Of a stretch of DNA of 64,000 bases, positions 46,615-58,398 are shown piece after piece; position 1 is the first letter of the stretch; each line of letters begins with the position of its first letter. The notes beneath the pieces were generated by a model. The model ran no database searches. It worked only from the letters and a program-made list of their open reading frames with translations, and was not told the DNA's origin. The DNA is from Oscheius tipulae (lineage: Eukaryota > Nematoda > Chromadorea > Rhabditida > Rhabditidae): contig JASJZH010000004.1 in the NCBI GenBank assembly GCA_037178975.1, positions 4,960,001 to 5,024,000 of the forward strand. Direction: 5' to 3'. A program made the position numbers and the translations under genes.

Positions 46615-48901
46615 AGATATACTGGGAACAGACGACTATCATCGGATGGGTGAATATCTTTGTCCGAATGGCCATTGCCGTGTTGATCTTTCTCTTGGGT
46701 ACAAAAATGGAAAAGGACTTTATTCGATCCGTCACTGTCGCCATTTTCATTCCAATCTTTCTCTCGGAATTCTTCAACATCTACTGCGAAGTCGTGGCGT
46801 TCATGTCTCTCTTCTGTAGCTCGAATGACGAATTCAAAGTCTTCTATGCGTGAGTTCTTTTATTGTTCCAGCCATACTTTTATAGAGCCTACGTCTCTTG
46901 GACATCCCAGCTAGTCTTTTTCGTATTTGACTACAACCATTATAACTGTCTCGTGATGGTGATCTTCCTCATCCATTGCTGTCGACTGGCCACCTATCCC
47001 GGAGACCACATCAACCTCTTTCCTATCAAGTATGTCCTCAGGTATATGCAAAACTCAAGAAATTTAGTACCATATGTTGGGTGCTGCAGATCATTCCGTT
47101 CTTCGTCAGTGTGATGCTCCTTATCGAAGGACAGGATGCCCTCCGCCCGCATATTTTGTTCATCTCCTGTATCTCCCGTGTCATCACTTGTGTCGGTGTC
47201 ATTGTCCTCATTTTTCGAATAATCTTTGTGAGTTTTCGGTATCCAGAAAGTAGTCAACAATTAGTTATTTTTGTTGGCTCTCTGAGCGTTCCATTTCAGG
47301 CAATTCGTATCGTAATGCGACCACTACCATACGCTCACGCAGCTGCTCCTGACATCCAACTCCAAGATGCCCGGAGTCGTCTGGCCTGGTGTCTAATCTA
47401 CGCCATCGTGCCGCTAATCACTCTGCTCCCATTCTTCGGTAAGTATACAGCTATTTCTGATACAAACACCTGTCCTTCAATCTACATGAATTGTGATCTC
47501 GAAAGATCTCTTGACCCCCATAAACATGCTCACAGCACCATTCGATTATCTCGCCCACATTATTTCAGCCGAGTCGATTACGTGGATATCGGTCATGGTA
47601 GTACCGAAGGGCCAGACGAATACGACGGTAATAATCCAGAGTTCCACGGAGATACTCAAGTATCTGATCAACTACTACAGGTCGGTACCATGAGTATTTA
47701 GACAGTGCTCATATTTCTGCGTGGTTGTATTCTCCGGGTCAAGCGTTTTGGTATTTTGGCGAGTTTTACCCTAGAATAACAGAAAATTTGATGCACTTGT
47801 GTGTCCGCACGGGCTGGAATACCGAAGGTTCTTTTCCGAAAAATAATGTTTTTGGCAATTCTCTGCTATAATAGACCAAAAAAATCTTAAAGCCGCCCCT
47901 CTGTGCCATTTTCGCAAATCCCCGAATTGAGAGCATCATAACTCGGTGACCTTCTGGAGGGACACTTGCGGGGTTGGAGTGAGGGGATAGGGGACACGAC
48001 AGGTTGACAGAAGAAAATAGAAACCGGGCAAATTTCAAAAGAATCAGAAGTTATTACTGTCATTGAGTTTCTCTAATGGTGATAGCAATATACGGATAGG
48101 AAGTTAGGTCGAGGGATGGGATGATAATACCCATCGTTTGAACCCTCTTCGCTTCCGTTGTATCCCACCTCCTATCCTACAAACCCATTCCCCATCCTTT
48201 GAACACACTTCCTACCTTTCGAAACCCAACCTTTAAACCTACTTCCCACTCTTTGACCTCCACTTCCATCCTTTTAAACCCACGTCCTATCCCTCGACCC
48301 AACTTCCTATCCGAATATTGCTATCACCAACTCAATAACTTTTGATTCTTTTGAAATTTGCCCGGTTTCTATTTTCTTCTGTCAACCTGTCGTGTCCCCT
48401 ATCCCCTCACTCCAACCCCGCAAGTGTTCCTCCAGAAGGTCACCGAGTTATGATGCTCTCAATTCGGGGATTTGCGAAAATGGCACAGAGGGGCGGCTTT
48501 AAGATTTTTTTGGTCTATTATAGCAGAGAATTGCCAAAAACATTATTTTTCGGAAAAGAACCTTCGGTATTCCAGCCCGTGCGGACACACAAGTGCATCA
48601 AATTTTCTGTTATTCTAGGGCAAAATCCAATATGTGAGCTTTATTTGGCAGAAAACTAGACCCGGAGGATGCAACCACGCCGAGATATGAGCACTGTCTA
48701 AACACTTCTGTTACCGACCAGTATAGACCCACATGGCTCGTCATCATTACAATGGGTTTTCTTCCTCCCTATAGGTTTGTGAGTCTTCTGAGGATCAGAA
48801 GTTTGATTCAGACGAGCTGTTCCACTGCTCTTCCTCTCTTGCTCCTTCTGCCCACAAGTGAAAGTAGAAGCTGTACCGAGACGACCGAAAGAAACGAGTA
48901 A
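46615..48901 (+). CDS. Seven-transmembrane receptor (5' exon unresolved), last intron filled by repeat element
   Basis: From the acceptor at 46614 the frame reads IYWEQTTIIGWVNIFVRMAI and continues through about seven hydrophobic spans: MAIAVLIFLLGT, SVTVAIFIPIFLSEFF, SWTSQLVFFVFDY, LVMVIFLIHCC, ICWVLQIIPFFVSVMLL, ITCVGVIVLIFRIIF, LAWCLIYAIVPLITLLPFF and, after the last intron, TWLVIITMGFLPPYRF. Introns of 38-73 nt separate these except the last, 47681-48726 (1046 nt), which holds an inverted-repeat element. Joining TACTACAG to ACCCACATGG restores the frame to TAA 48899-48901; without splicing the reading frame stops within 20 nt. The first exon is not clear: ATG 46522 gives MSNTSRENMSYPL then TAG, and no donor in it gives the right phase. 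Nematode serpentine-receptor type; family not recognised. Confidence 0.65.
47701..48698. mobile_element. TA-flanked DNA element with ~410-bp terminal inverted repeats
   Basis: Left arm about 47701-48118 and right arm about 48290-48698 are near-identical in opposite orientation, starting GACAGTGCTCATAT and ending ATATGAGCACTGTC. Both ends abut TA (47699-47700 and 48699-48700), the target signature of Tc1/mariner-type elements. Differences are scattered point changes plus small gaps near the outer 60 bp. There is no transposase, so it is a non-autonomous long-TIR (foldback-like) element. The two arms give the same spurious about 90-codon frame on opposite strands. Removing it leaves an intron of 48 nt, close to the local norm, so it inserted into an existing short intron. 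Confidence 0.85.
48140..48310 (+). repeat. Degenerate tandem repeat in the element's loop
   Basis: Between the inverted arms is a C-rich stretch of poorly conserved units of about 18-24 bp containing AACCCACTTCC and TATCCTTT variants (for example at 48196-48215, 48236-48250, 48270-48300). Units differ by several bases. Confidence 0.6.
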
Positions 48902-49044
48902 CATGTACAGATATGCTGATTGATAATAACTGGCATACTAACAAAGTTTATTCAAATACTTCAGTTTGGTTTGGATTACATAGACGGGTGGAAATGAGTA
49001 CGAGGTATAGGGGATTACATGTTTGTAGACGGTTAATAGGAAGT

Positions 49045-51282
49045 TCAATAGTGATCGCTTCCAGCAGAGGAGACTGGGCTGCACGAAGCCGAGTGAACAA
49101 GATGCTCATCGTGTTCAAAAATGTCTCCAAATAGCTGGTAGATGAAAAGATCACCTCCCTTGAAGGTGTTTCTCACTCTGGCCTGTTCAGACATCTCCAG
49201 AGCCATCACCTGTACTTGGTTGGTTGAGTTTTGAAAAGATTGAGCATTACCTGCAACTGGGGAAGTAAAAGCAGAATCGAGGAGAGACGACGACCTCCTT
49301 GTTCTCCACCTACAGAATCCGAACAGAATTGGTACATAGCAGAAGTGACGCGGGCTCTCACTTCGGCCACACAGCGTTCGCCCTCCATCGAGAGACCTTC
49401 TGCGTCCGGATTAAGGACAATGAGAGCCTTCAATAGAACGAGTTCACGCTGAGTGAGCTGAAGATTATGAAGGTGACGATCAGCCCAGCGAAGCAGAGAT
49501 GAAATGAGTTTGTTGGTGATGAAACTGAAGGGTTCTCTTTAGATACAGAAGAGGAAGGGGCGAACCAATTTTCGGGCAAGGGTGCGTCCTTGGCGAGAAG
49601 AGTTCCATTGGGCAGCTGAACGGCGCCCTTTGAGCTGTGCCAGGCAAGCTCCAGCAGACTCAGAGGAGCACAAGAGGCACGTAACAGCGCAACTTTCTGT
49701 AACAATGATCGGTTTTGGAAAAGCGGAAAGATTACGTCTTCGTATCCAAGAGTATCTTCAATATCAGCGGCTTGGCGTGTCCAATCCAAGGCCCAAATGA
49801 ACAGCCGACGCTCGCTTTTTCCACAAGCAACTGTGTCCGCAATCGTACTGCCGGACCAGGCCATCTCAAAACGTTCGTAGTCAAGTATCTCCGGATGAAG
49901 CATGGCTTCCATCAGAGAAGAATTGTTGTTCACAAAGGAAGCTAGATTGTACGGCTGGAATATCTTGATAATTCTAGAAGAAAAAACACATACCTTCACA
50001 TCACGGCCATCGCTAGCATTGCGGTCGATGAGCAGCAGAGTGCTGGCCAGCAAACGGTTATCTTGACGTTCGCGTTTTGCGGACGGCGATCCGATGTTTT
50101 CCTGTAAGGCTGCACTGTTAGTGAGAGGCTGGGGAAGAGTCTCAGTCGAGATGTACTGTCTTTTTCCTAAAGGAACTACTACCATCCAAACTGACCTGAT
50201 TCTCGTCGTTAGAGTCACTGTCGGTTTCAAGCTTTCTCTTCTTCGAGCTCTTGTCCGGCTTCTTTTCCATGCGGACAGCTGAAACTTTCTTTGATCTCCA
50301 ATAGAACTGTTCTCACCCTCAGGCTTCATTCCAGCATCAAGACATCGATTGAAACGACAAAATCGACAAGCGTTTCTTCCAGCTGAAATTAGTACCGTAG
50401 TCCGAGAAATGGAGGGAGTCTGTTTGAGTTGTGCCTTACTTGGCAATGGATAGCAAATATTACGAGCGAGAGACTCGCTTCTGTGGCAACTCGCCCACGT
50501 CATGAGTCTCGGAAAGTGTTGGGTCTGAGAGAGATCACAGATCGCGAAGTCTTTGTTAGTGTCAGAAGGGCGAACAGGTTGAGAAAGATTTCTGTACACG
50601 ACTGGACCATAAAATACCTATAAAGAGAAGCGGAAGAAGGTGATCACGTGATGTTTTTTGCCCAAATGTTTGTACTTTGTATCGAGACGAAAACGGACAT
50701 TGTGACTCGAGAGCACTTATTTATGGTTATAGACCTGGCTGTTTTTCTATCGGTCGCGGGGTCAGGCTCCGAGACACAATCAATGAGAGAAGACTGAGTC
50801 TGCTGAAAAAAAATGAGGGAAAAGTCTCACCAGCGGTCATGGAGCAATGTCCATCATAGCGACAGGTGTACAGTAGACGGCTCTTCACAGTTCTCCAGAA
50901 AAAGCATTTGCATCCATGGCAAGCCGCAACGCCTAGAAAGTTTGTTCTTCACAATGTCTTCTATGGCCGTAGAAGTGGTCAAAAATTGAACTCACCGTAA
51001 ACAAGAGAGGAACAACCACGATCTCCGCACACTACGCACTGAAAACACATTATTCTTCACTGTATCAATACGAAATTATTCCCCCAAGGAGCATGTGGTG
51101 AGTTTGTGAAAGGAGGATGGTTCATCCCATACGACTTAAAACTGACCAGTGAGACGATAGTCTGGTTCTTCTCTCCTACGGCGGGGCGACCGCCATCGCT
51201 ACTAGGACGTTGCTTGGGATTCGGCTAAAGGTTTCCGTTTTTAATTTTAAGGAGAATAAAGTACCTGAGCATCGGCTGACAT
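49045..51282 (-). CDS. Nuclear hormone receptor with DBD and NR2/HNF4-like LBD
   Basis: Start ATG 51282 (MSADAQ/PNPKQRPSS), stop 49045-49047. DBD: CVVCGDRGCSSLVYGVAAC, HGCKCFFWRTVKSRLLYTC, YDGHCSMTA then GRNACRFCRFNRCLDAGMK, both zinc fingers with all eight Cys. The P-box region reads CHGCKCFFWR instead of CxGCKGFFRR. A basic hinge follows (KKPDKSSKKRKLE). The LBD has FPLFQNRSLLQKVALLRASC, LSLLELAWHSSKGAVQL, QLTQRELVLLKALIVLNPDA and LSSILLLLPQLQVMALEMSE, closest to HNF4/RXR (NR2) receptors. The C-terminal LFIYQLFGDIFEHDEH fits helix 10-12. An unusual 448-nt intron (50830-50383) splits the second zinc finger; the joins (MTA/AGRNAC) are in phase. Orthologue not named. Confidence 0.9.
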
Positions 51283-53414
51283 TTCAAAACGAGCTAGTTG
51301 TGAGCGTCAATGTGCTCGGGTGACAGACTCCTCCTGAAAAACACATTCTTTAGAAAAAAAGAATAAATGCTGAGAAAGAGAGAAAAGAGACGTGACCGCG
51401 GTCGACTGCGGACACAGCGACGCCCATAAAACGGCGACGATCCCGTACCGGGGCCAGTCATATTGATCGATTTGGGCGTGATAATCGACAAAAATAACTG
51501 TTGGTTTGTTGAGTATACAAAAGAGGGGTCTTTTCGGAAAGGAAAGAGCAGCGGAGTGATAAGTAAGTCTCAGAATACAGGAGGTAAGAACAAAGATATG
51601 AATAAATTCAGTGACTATTTTGTGGTCTGACGTATGTATGATGAGTGGAGGAGACCCACAATGAAGCACACATCTCGTTATTACAGTCTGGCCAGTCGAT
51701 AGAGATTTTTCGCCGACTCTTGACTGTAATTTGGTTCAACGAAAGATCATCTCGGTCAAAAAAAGAATCGAAAGATCAGACACTAAATACTAGAAAGACA
51801 CTAAAGTCTCTGAAGGGAGGATGTTAGAGAACGACTGTCCAGCAATTAGATATCGAATGCTCGGTAGATAGATTGGAAAAATTGTTAGTCTAACACTAGG
51901 AATGCGCAGTCATATGAAACAATATGTACTGCTAACTGTCAGAACCCCAATAGACTACTAAAACTGAACAACAAACAAGTTGGAGGAGATGGCCTGAAAG
52001 GGTGATTCAGGTGTTTTGACCCACTGCGAGTTTGGTGAGTAGTGGGTGTCTTTTAAAAATAGCGTATGAACATTTCAGGTATTGTTACTGTTTCCCCCAT
52101 TGATATTTCTATCAAAAACACAAAAAAATGGCGTTTCCTGATGTGATGTTGTAGCAGAAGACGCCCCCAAATCTAATCTTTATAGCATTCTGTGCAAATA
52201 TTCTTCCGCGAAAAAACTTGATGGGTCCGGTGTCAGGCTGTGAAAAAGACAGTATGGATTTGGAACGAGAGGAAAAGGGCAATGACTGCTCTTTCGTGTC
52301 AGCTGTTCCCTAGTAGTTTCAAGACTGTTCTTTTCACATTGATTCGAGCTGTTCATTCAGCAAATACTTCGCTCATTCCGACACCTATGCTGAATGCCCC
52401 AGTTCTGAGCAGCTCTTTGAACCTTTTCAGCTAGCACAAGTGATATCTCGGTCTTTCGACGTCTTGTCCCTTTGGCTCCGCTCCGACTAAACAACGGTTC
52501 GTGAGCCAGTTGTCGTTTACACGTGTTCTCACAAAATAACGAAGACAAAAAGGAAAGATAAGGAATAGTAGGATCTGACTGGATAGAGACTACAGAACTT
52601 GACTGACAAGCAGGTTTTAGACAGCGTCATGTGATACGAGAGACAGAAATACAACAAGGCTTTTCTCGAATCAATAATAAAATGAGTCATGGTGAAGGGG
52701 AGAACAAGGCATGAGAACAGAAATAGATAGTTCGTTGATAAGCCTGATAAGTACTAAAGAGAGATGATTCGGGCAAACGAGTGCTGGGGCGGAAGAGGAG
52801 GCGGAGACTGGTGATCGGATTGGAAAACGATCGATGCCGACAGGAAAACTGAAAAGAAGAAGGGACAGACCGAAACGACGTTGCGCGGATACAATAGAAA
52901 ACTCCCTGTTTACTTTAGAGAAAAGGGGGGCCATTCAATAACGAGTAAATTCTTTAGACCACTGCCATTGACTGCCATCGATATTCGTAACGAAGATTAT
53001 TTGTGCATAAAGTAGACTTTATTTGTAGTCTTGTGGCCCTTGACTTGTCGAAACGCGTCAAGAGCGAACTTGACTTGGAAAATCTTCTTGTCAACTTTAA
53101 TACTCCAGTTCCAAGCCATTTGCTTGCTGCTCGCTTGTGCTGTTCGTCTCCGGCAAAATAAGGTCAGGTATTTCTACTTTCTACGAAAGTTTGTTCCACT
53201 TTTGCACTATCTTTTGGTTACCTTTCTCTCTCACCACGACTAGGGTCTGTGGTAGTCCCGAGTAACACAGACACGAATACTCTAAGACTTTAGCCTGGCA
53301 AGCCAAATCGGGTTTTGGATATCTCTTCGGAGTCAACTCAGGTATTAGTCTTGGGTGCCGTCGAGGTGTGGGGAGATTAGTGTACTTGGCCCAAAATTTT
53401 CAGAAATTTGACTT

Positions 53415-53470
53415 GTCATGACAGGTCATGCTGAAATAGTTTTTCATGATCAGTCGTATCCTGTCATGAC
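53415..53470. repeat. Inverted repeat GTCATGACAGG / CCTGTCATGAC
   Basis: Exact 11-bp arms at 53415-53425 and 53460-53470, separated by 34 bp; each arm contains the palindrome core TCATGA. May fold into a hairpin. No link to a gene seen. Confidence 0.6.
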
Positions 53471-54219
53471 TTGTCGAGATTCGGGAAACATCGTGCATGA
53501 CCTTACACAAAAATCAAGCATGAACGGTCTTCAAAATATCGGCAGCGTGTTCATGGTTTTGCCTGTTTTAACAGGTATTCGTTTGACAATATACTCTTTG
53601 CTTCACATGACACACGGCAGCCTCCAAAACCAGAAACAGCAGCCATACGTTCGAAGTGAGCAGCTTCCGTGAGCATCCGGCAGTTTTCAGCTTCAGTACA
53701 TTCCATGTTTTTGTCTCGTTCAGTAGCTGCTACTTCAACGTAATTGCCTCCTTTTAAACAGTCTCGTTCCAATAACAGCCATGCAGGACAGACATCTTTA
53801 CTTCGTAGTAGCCTCCCTGTATTGAAGAACTGCGTCGAGGTGTTGTTTCTACCACAATCTGAAATCTACAGGGAGACAAGACCACGGGACTGTCGTTTCT
53901 GTGTTTTTGACTGTATTATTCGTGTTCGTTTTAAAAGAACTTCCAGTCACCAATCTCCACACACCTTGACACTACTCCAGTCTTTAATATCTGATTTGAT
54001 CACTCCTAGTCAAGGTGAGAGAGAAAGGTAGCCGAGATCGAGTCAGAGCGTAATAGAATCAGGTTATAATTTTTGACCAAATTTCACTGAGAGCTGTAGC
54101 GAAAGAGCAGCAAAAGTTTGACGAAAAATAGAAACACCTAACCTGAATAGTAGCAGAAGCAGCAGCACAGACGGAGAACTGTCGACTATTTAAAGCGCGA
54201 TGGCTTCTGTGGCGGACTG

Positions 54220-54241
54220 TGTTTATTTGTTTGTTTGTTTG
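54220..54241 (+). repeat. GTTT microsatellite
   Basis: Five or so units of GTTT with one interruption (GTTTATTTGTTTG...). Confidence 0.7.
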
Positions 54242-54613
54242 TCCGAGCCCACGAAACAGAAGCGAGCGAATAATAATGTCCAGATGTTTCGTTGTACAGA
54301 AACAGCTATCGCCTAAATTGGGTGGGCAAGGCATCTTTGGTTGCGCTCTAGAACTTTGCTTTATTCCAATGAAGCCATTGGAAGTCTTTTAAGTCTTTTG
54401 TTATTACGAAGCGGGGCTGCCGCCAATGCAAAATGGTGACGAAAGGACGACGAAGCCGTCGGAGACGGCTGGTTTTGTTACCCTAAACTCCAAGTGTGCA
54501 TTCTGTTGAATGTCTTCAGATAATGGCGCTTTTCACAATAAAATATCATGCAGTGACTCTCGCCCTTCACTGCCAAAGAGATCCTGATGGTTATCCCGTC
54601 TACCAGCTAGCCA

Positions 54614-54630
54614 TTAGCCGCGGCGGCTAA
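54614..54630. repeat. Perfect short hairpin TTAGCCGC-G-GCGGCTAA
   Basis: Eight-bp perfect arms with a one-base loop, followed by AAAAA. A second small GC-rich palindrome (AGCCGTC GGA GACGGCT) lies about 160 bp upstream near 54447-54463. Confidence 0.6.
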
Positions 54631-55567
54631 AAACACTTGCCGCTTGTCCACTTTCTCTCCTGTTTTCCCTCTCGGTTGCTGCGACAGTGAATCGGTCAAG
54701 TGTCTCCCCTCTGAACCACAAAACTTCAAAGCAACACGGAAACGTGTACGAATCTGTGACTATTGGAGTGACCTGGACAAAAGACGCATGTTTTGAAGCA
54801 AGACTGTCGGAGAGAACAGCGGAACTGTTGCAAACGATGTTGCAGGGCAGACTATGCAAAATGTTCCAATTGAACACGTTCATTTTAGGTCTCATTTTGG
54901 AGCAACTCTTAATGATTCGAAGATGTGCCTCGTTCATATCGAAGTTTTCTGCATAGACTAGTCATACACTGTCGGTTCACTAAAGTACTCTTTCCCAGCT
55001 CTAGAATTCCTTGAGAGTAGAACTCCCCACAGAATCAGAATTGCTCTCGAGGAGAAGGCCACAGTTGCGTGGACAGTGAGACCCCCAATCTTGCCCTCGT
55101 CAAACGTGTCCGGCGTGAACCGAAAGAAGAAGCTTTCGGTTTCTTCGGCGCGTTTTCGGTCTCGGCTCTTCCCGCACATATCCCTTTCACATACCGGTTC
55201 GTGCATGCCCATCTTGTCTTCGTCTCTAATAGTTGTTGTTCTAGTGCTGGTCATCTTCAGCATCTCTATTATCTAGCAGTTGCCTGTTTTCGCTTCTCTG
55301 ACCAACAAACAGCTACCAGTCCCGGTTTCGACGCAATCCCCCTTCGGCTGCCCAAGAACCACTTTCGCCCCCGTTCAACCGGCCTCGGCTCTCGCTATCG
55401 TCCCGATAGCCGAATTACTGTAGTCGACCCTGACTTTCTCACTTTTGTTTTATTCCTCCTCATCCAGATCCTCGTTCGTGTAACTGACTCCTCGCTGAGT
55501 TCCATTTCCCTGTTTGACTAATCTGCCTAGTTGTCGCCTTCTGCGTCGTGAACTGAGGGAATATCCG

Positions 55568-58066
55568 TGCCTGGCAGTGCCGTCTCCCAATTAGGCACCT
55601 GATGATGCCGTTCTATGTGAGCAATAAGTGAAGTTCCCTTTCTAATTCCTTGGTCGGGTCGTGGGAGAGGAGGTTTTTCTCGAATTTCCGGGAGTGGCAG
55701 GGCCAGGAGCCGTGCCAGGGACAAGGGCCAGGCAGTACCGCTCTAATTGGAGGTGAAGGAATGGATGCTTCTTTGTTCAAAATCCATCTGGGGAATCCGC
55801 TTTAAAACATTTTGTATCAGAAACAGCATCTCAGTTTGCTCCTTGTCCGAGTTTATCGTTGCACTTTGCGTCCCTGACCCTGTCAGCTGCAACGAGATGG
55901 CCCTGACCAGTTGTTGTTTCTATTTGATTTGCTATCAAGAGTGAATCTCTCATCTGCTGATTCCTTCGTCCGCGTCTCTCCATCTAAGCGCTCTCTCGCC
56001 GTTTTCCAACTCTCTGCGTCTATTGTACCCCAGCTGAGGGCCCGGGTACCAAGCTGTACCAACTTACACGTTTTTGTTGCTTCTACACGGGGCGGGAGGG
56101 CTCCAGGCTCGGTGTTGGACAGTCTTCGACAAACTTTGCTATACTTTCGGTCAGTTGGGGGTCAAAGGGTAAGTCAGTTCCCTCTTGGCGATCGGAGATG
56201 AAACGTGTTTACTTTTTCTTTTTCCTTTCTTCGCGAGTTGCAACCTGTGTCCGTTCCAGACCTTCCCTCTTCCTTAGACATTTTGTTCTTTTGTTCTGCA
56301 ATCTCTCTTCGTCCAAGTGCAACTTCATTATTTCGCTTCTGACTTGTCAAGAGTGTAACCCAGACTCTTCAAAAATGTTCTATTTGCTGCCATGTTTCTG
56401 CTTCGTGGGTGCTCCAATTAGGGAGTGCACTCGGCGACGCATTGCACCTGGCATGCTTATCCTAATCTGTCTGCATAGATCAAAAGATATCTTTTAAACT
56501 GTTCCAAAACTGCTGCCGAGTAGTTCCCGCGAGTATTTGCTGGACGCCCGGCGCCCTGGCTGTTTGTGCCTTGTCGGTGCCGTGCCAGGCTGCGGCGCGA
56601 GGCACATACACGCACTGGGAGAGAGAAAATAGCTGTGTGTGCGGCTCTGAACCTTCTCTTCAACCCTTTTCATCATCCAAAGACAAACCATTCGAACTAC
56701 TTGGTGAGTCCCGACCCCCTTTGGCACAAACGGGAGTACCGCCCGACTTGCTACTTCCTGGTCTGACCATTGGTCACTCTTTCTCAGACTTGTCACTTTC
56801 AATGCTTATAGTATCATTGGAGTTCTTGTAAAAGGGGAAGTCATATAATATCATTTTTAATCAAATATGTCCAAATTGAAGCATAGCGAGTACCTCAGTT
56901 TCCGCGCTCATTGCTCTTGTTTATACGACACACACCCGAGTTCTCACTGACCGAGTTATTTTCCTTCTTGTTTTTGTTGCGCTTTTCGTTCGTAGAAACA
57001 CAGCCTTGAAACATATGAAAAGAGCTGACCTCTGGTTCTCTGATCAGCTGTGCCAACCGCCGTGCCTGCTCCTCTATTTGATTCCATGGTTCCTTGTCAA
57101 AGTGAGAGTTATACCTGTGCCCCGTATAGCCCGTCGACATTATGGCTCATCTCCCACAATCACCGTCGGCGGTGCCAGTCCGTGCTTTCGCTCCCTTCTC
57201 ATAATGGCTGGTCAGTCGTGGTTCCGTTTTTCATCTTCGGCCTCGTGCCAGTCACAGCCACGATGCACGACGGCACAAACTGCCATCTGATTCACCTCTT
57301 ATTTCCCTTTTGGCAATGGGGAAATCCCTCTAGTGGCCGGTCTGACGTCATTGCGCGTTCCCACGACCTTGAATCTTCGGGGGGAGATAAATCTACTTCT
57401 AAATAAACCTAATGAGCTCTGAGCAATTACAAACTTAGCAAAAGACAAGAGTCTATCCAGGCAAATACTCCCCTTTCTGAAACCAGAACAAGTAGGTTCC
57501 TTCGGACGAGCTTTTCCAGTTCTATCCGAGAGCCTAACTCTCCCTAGTTGTTGTGCTTGACCGTGTTTGTTTGCTCTGGGTTGCAGCATTGAACCACGAC
57601 TCTCACTCTGGTTTTTGAGAGAGAGGGTACCGACTGGCACCGCTATGCCCTGGGTGTGCCAGGCAGGGCGCCCGGAGGCACTGACCAGCTGATGTGCGGG
57701 GGCTCGGAGTGACCACTCAGTCCCCAAAGAGAGGGAGGAGACAAATGGCGTGAGAAGTTTCTTCGGGTCGCAAAGGACAAGGGATTAGATTGGGATAATC
57801 TCAGAGTGCTGAGCACCTAAATCAAGCAGAGACATTTTTGAGAAGGGATCACGAAAAAGCATTTTAGAAAAATGACTACATTGTTTAAATATGCAAAAGT
57901 AGGTCAAAAGCAAATATCTGTTCCTTCATTGATCATCCAGTTGTTTCTTCCGCGTTTTCCCTCAAACTGTTGACAATTAGTCACATCCCCGGCCAGAGCA
58001 AAAAGTAACCTTGTTGTGCTTCGTTTCTGTTTGCGTGCTCCAGCCTGGTTCTGTTCGTGCCAGGCA
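55568..58066. promoter_or_regulatory. Cluster of TGCC(A/T)GGCA palindromes upstream of the zinc-finger gene
   Basis: Perfect copies at 55568-55576 (TGCCTGGCA), 57657-57665 and 58058-58066 (TGCCAGGCA), with near copies at 55713-55719, 55727-55734 and 56583-56590. Flanks often extend to GTGCCAGGCAG. The palindrome resembles NFI-type half sites (GCCA), but the factor is unknown. One further perfect copy lies at 9433-9441 upstream of the ATF4-like gene. Confidence 0.35.
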
Positions 58067-58398
58067 GAGTCCCGTGTAACCAGAAAATGGAAGCAGTGGC
58101 AAGTGTGAAGACTAAACAACAGCAGCCTTGGCGGCACCAGGTCGTGACTCCAGAGGCGGGTGGTCTGCAAGACACTCGGTTATGTTAGGAGAGTCTTTTG
58201 CCATTCATATTCAAGGAATATATCTCTTCATAAGCACACGTTATGAACATAGAAATGACCTGCCACTCTCTAAATGCTTTTTGAGCCCGTAACAAATGAA
58301 CTGATATCTTTTCTTCATTTTTCTTTCTGAACAATATCTTGCACTTTCTTTCTTCTTCTCTAAACTCAGTAACATGAGACACTTTACAGAAGAAAAAA

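Larger units (their letters stand above)
51283..58398. other. 7 kb gene-poor region
   Basis: No exon chain with motifs or splice logic was found on either strand. Longer open frames (51307-51669 minus, 55069-55521 plus, 57299-57727 minus) are of low-complexity or arginine/serine-rich composition typical of chance frames in GC-rich DNA. The right part (55.5-58.1 kb) is clearly GC-richer than the left and carries repeated TGCCAGGCA palindromes, listed separately. The region is a candidate for long-range control of the zinc-finger gene at 58.4 kb. Confidence 0.45.

Noticed and set aside
47766..48659. Two identical ~90-codon frames (47766-48038 minus and 48342-48659 plus) as a duplicated gene
   Set aside because: They are the two inverted arms of the same element; the frame is a by-product and is not spliced or motif-bearing.
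47681..48726. The element as an introner that created its own splice sites
   Set aside because: The flanks GTCGGTACC and CCGACCAG look inverted, but element ends are better defined by TA-GACAGTGC; the remaining 48 nt make a normal intron, so insertion into an existing intron is simpler.
49430..50599. 389-codon minus frame as a single exon
   Set aside because: It reads through several good introns of the nuclear receptor; only parts of it are coding (DBD finger 2 and LBD), the first 75 codons are intron.
55069..55521. 150-codon plus-strand frame in the gene-poor region
   Set aside because: No motif, no splice context, first codon not ATG; GC-rich chance frame.
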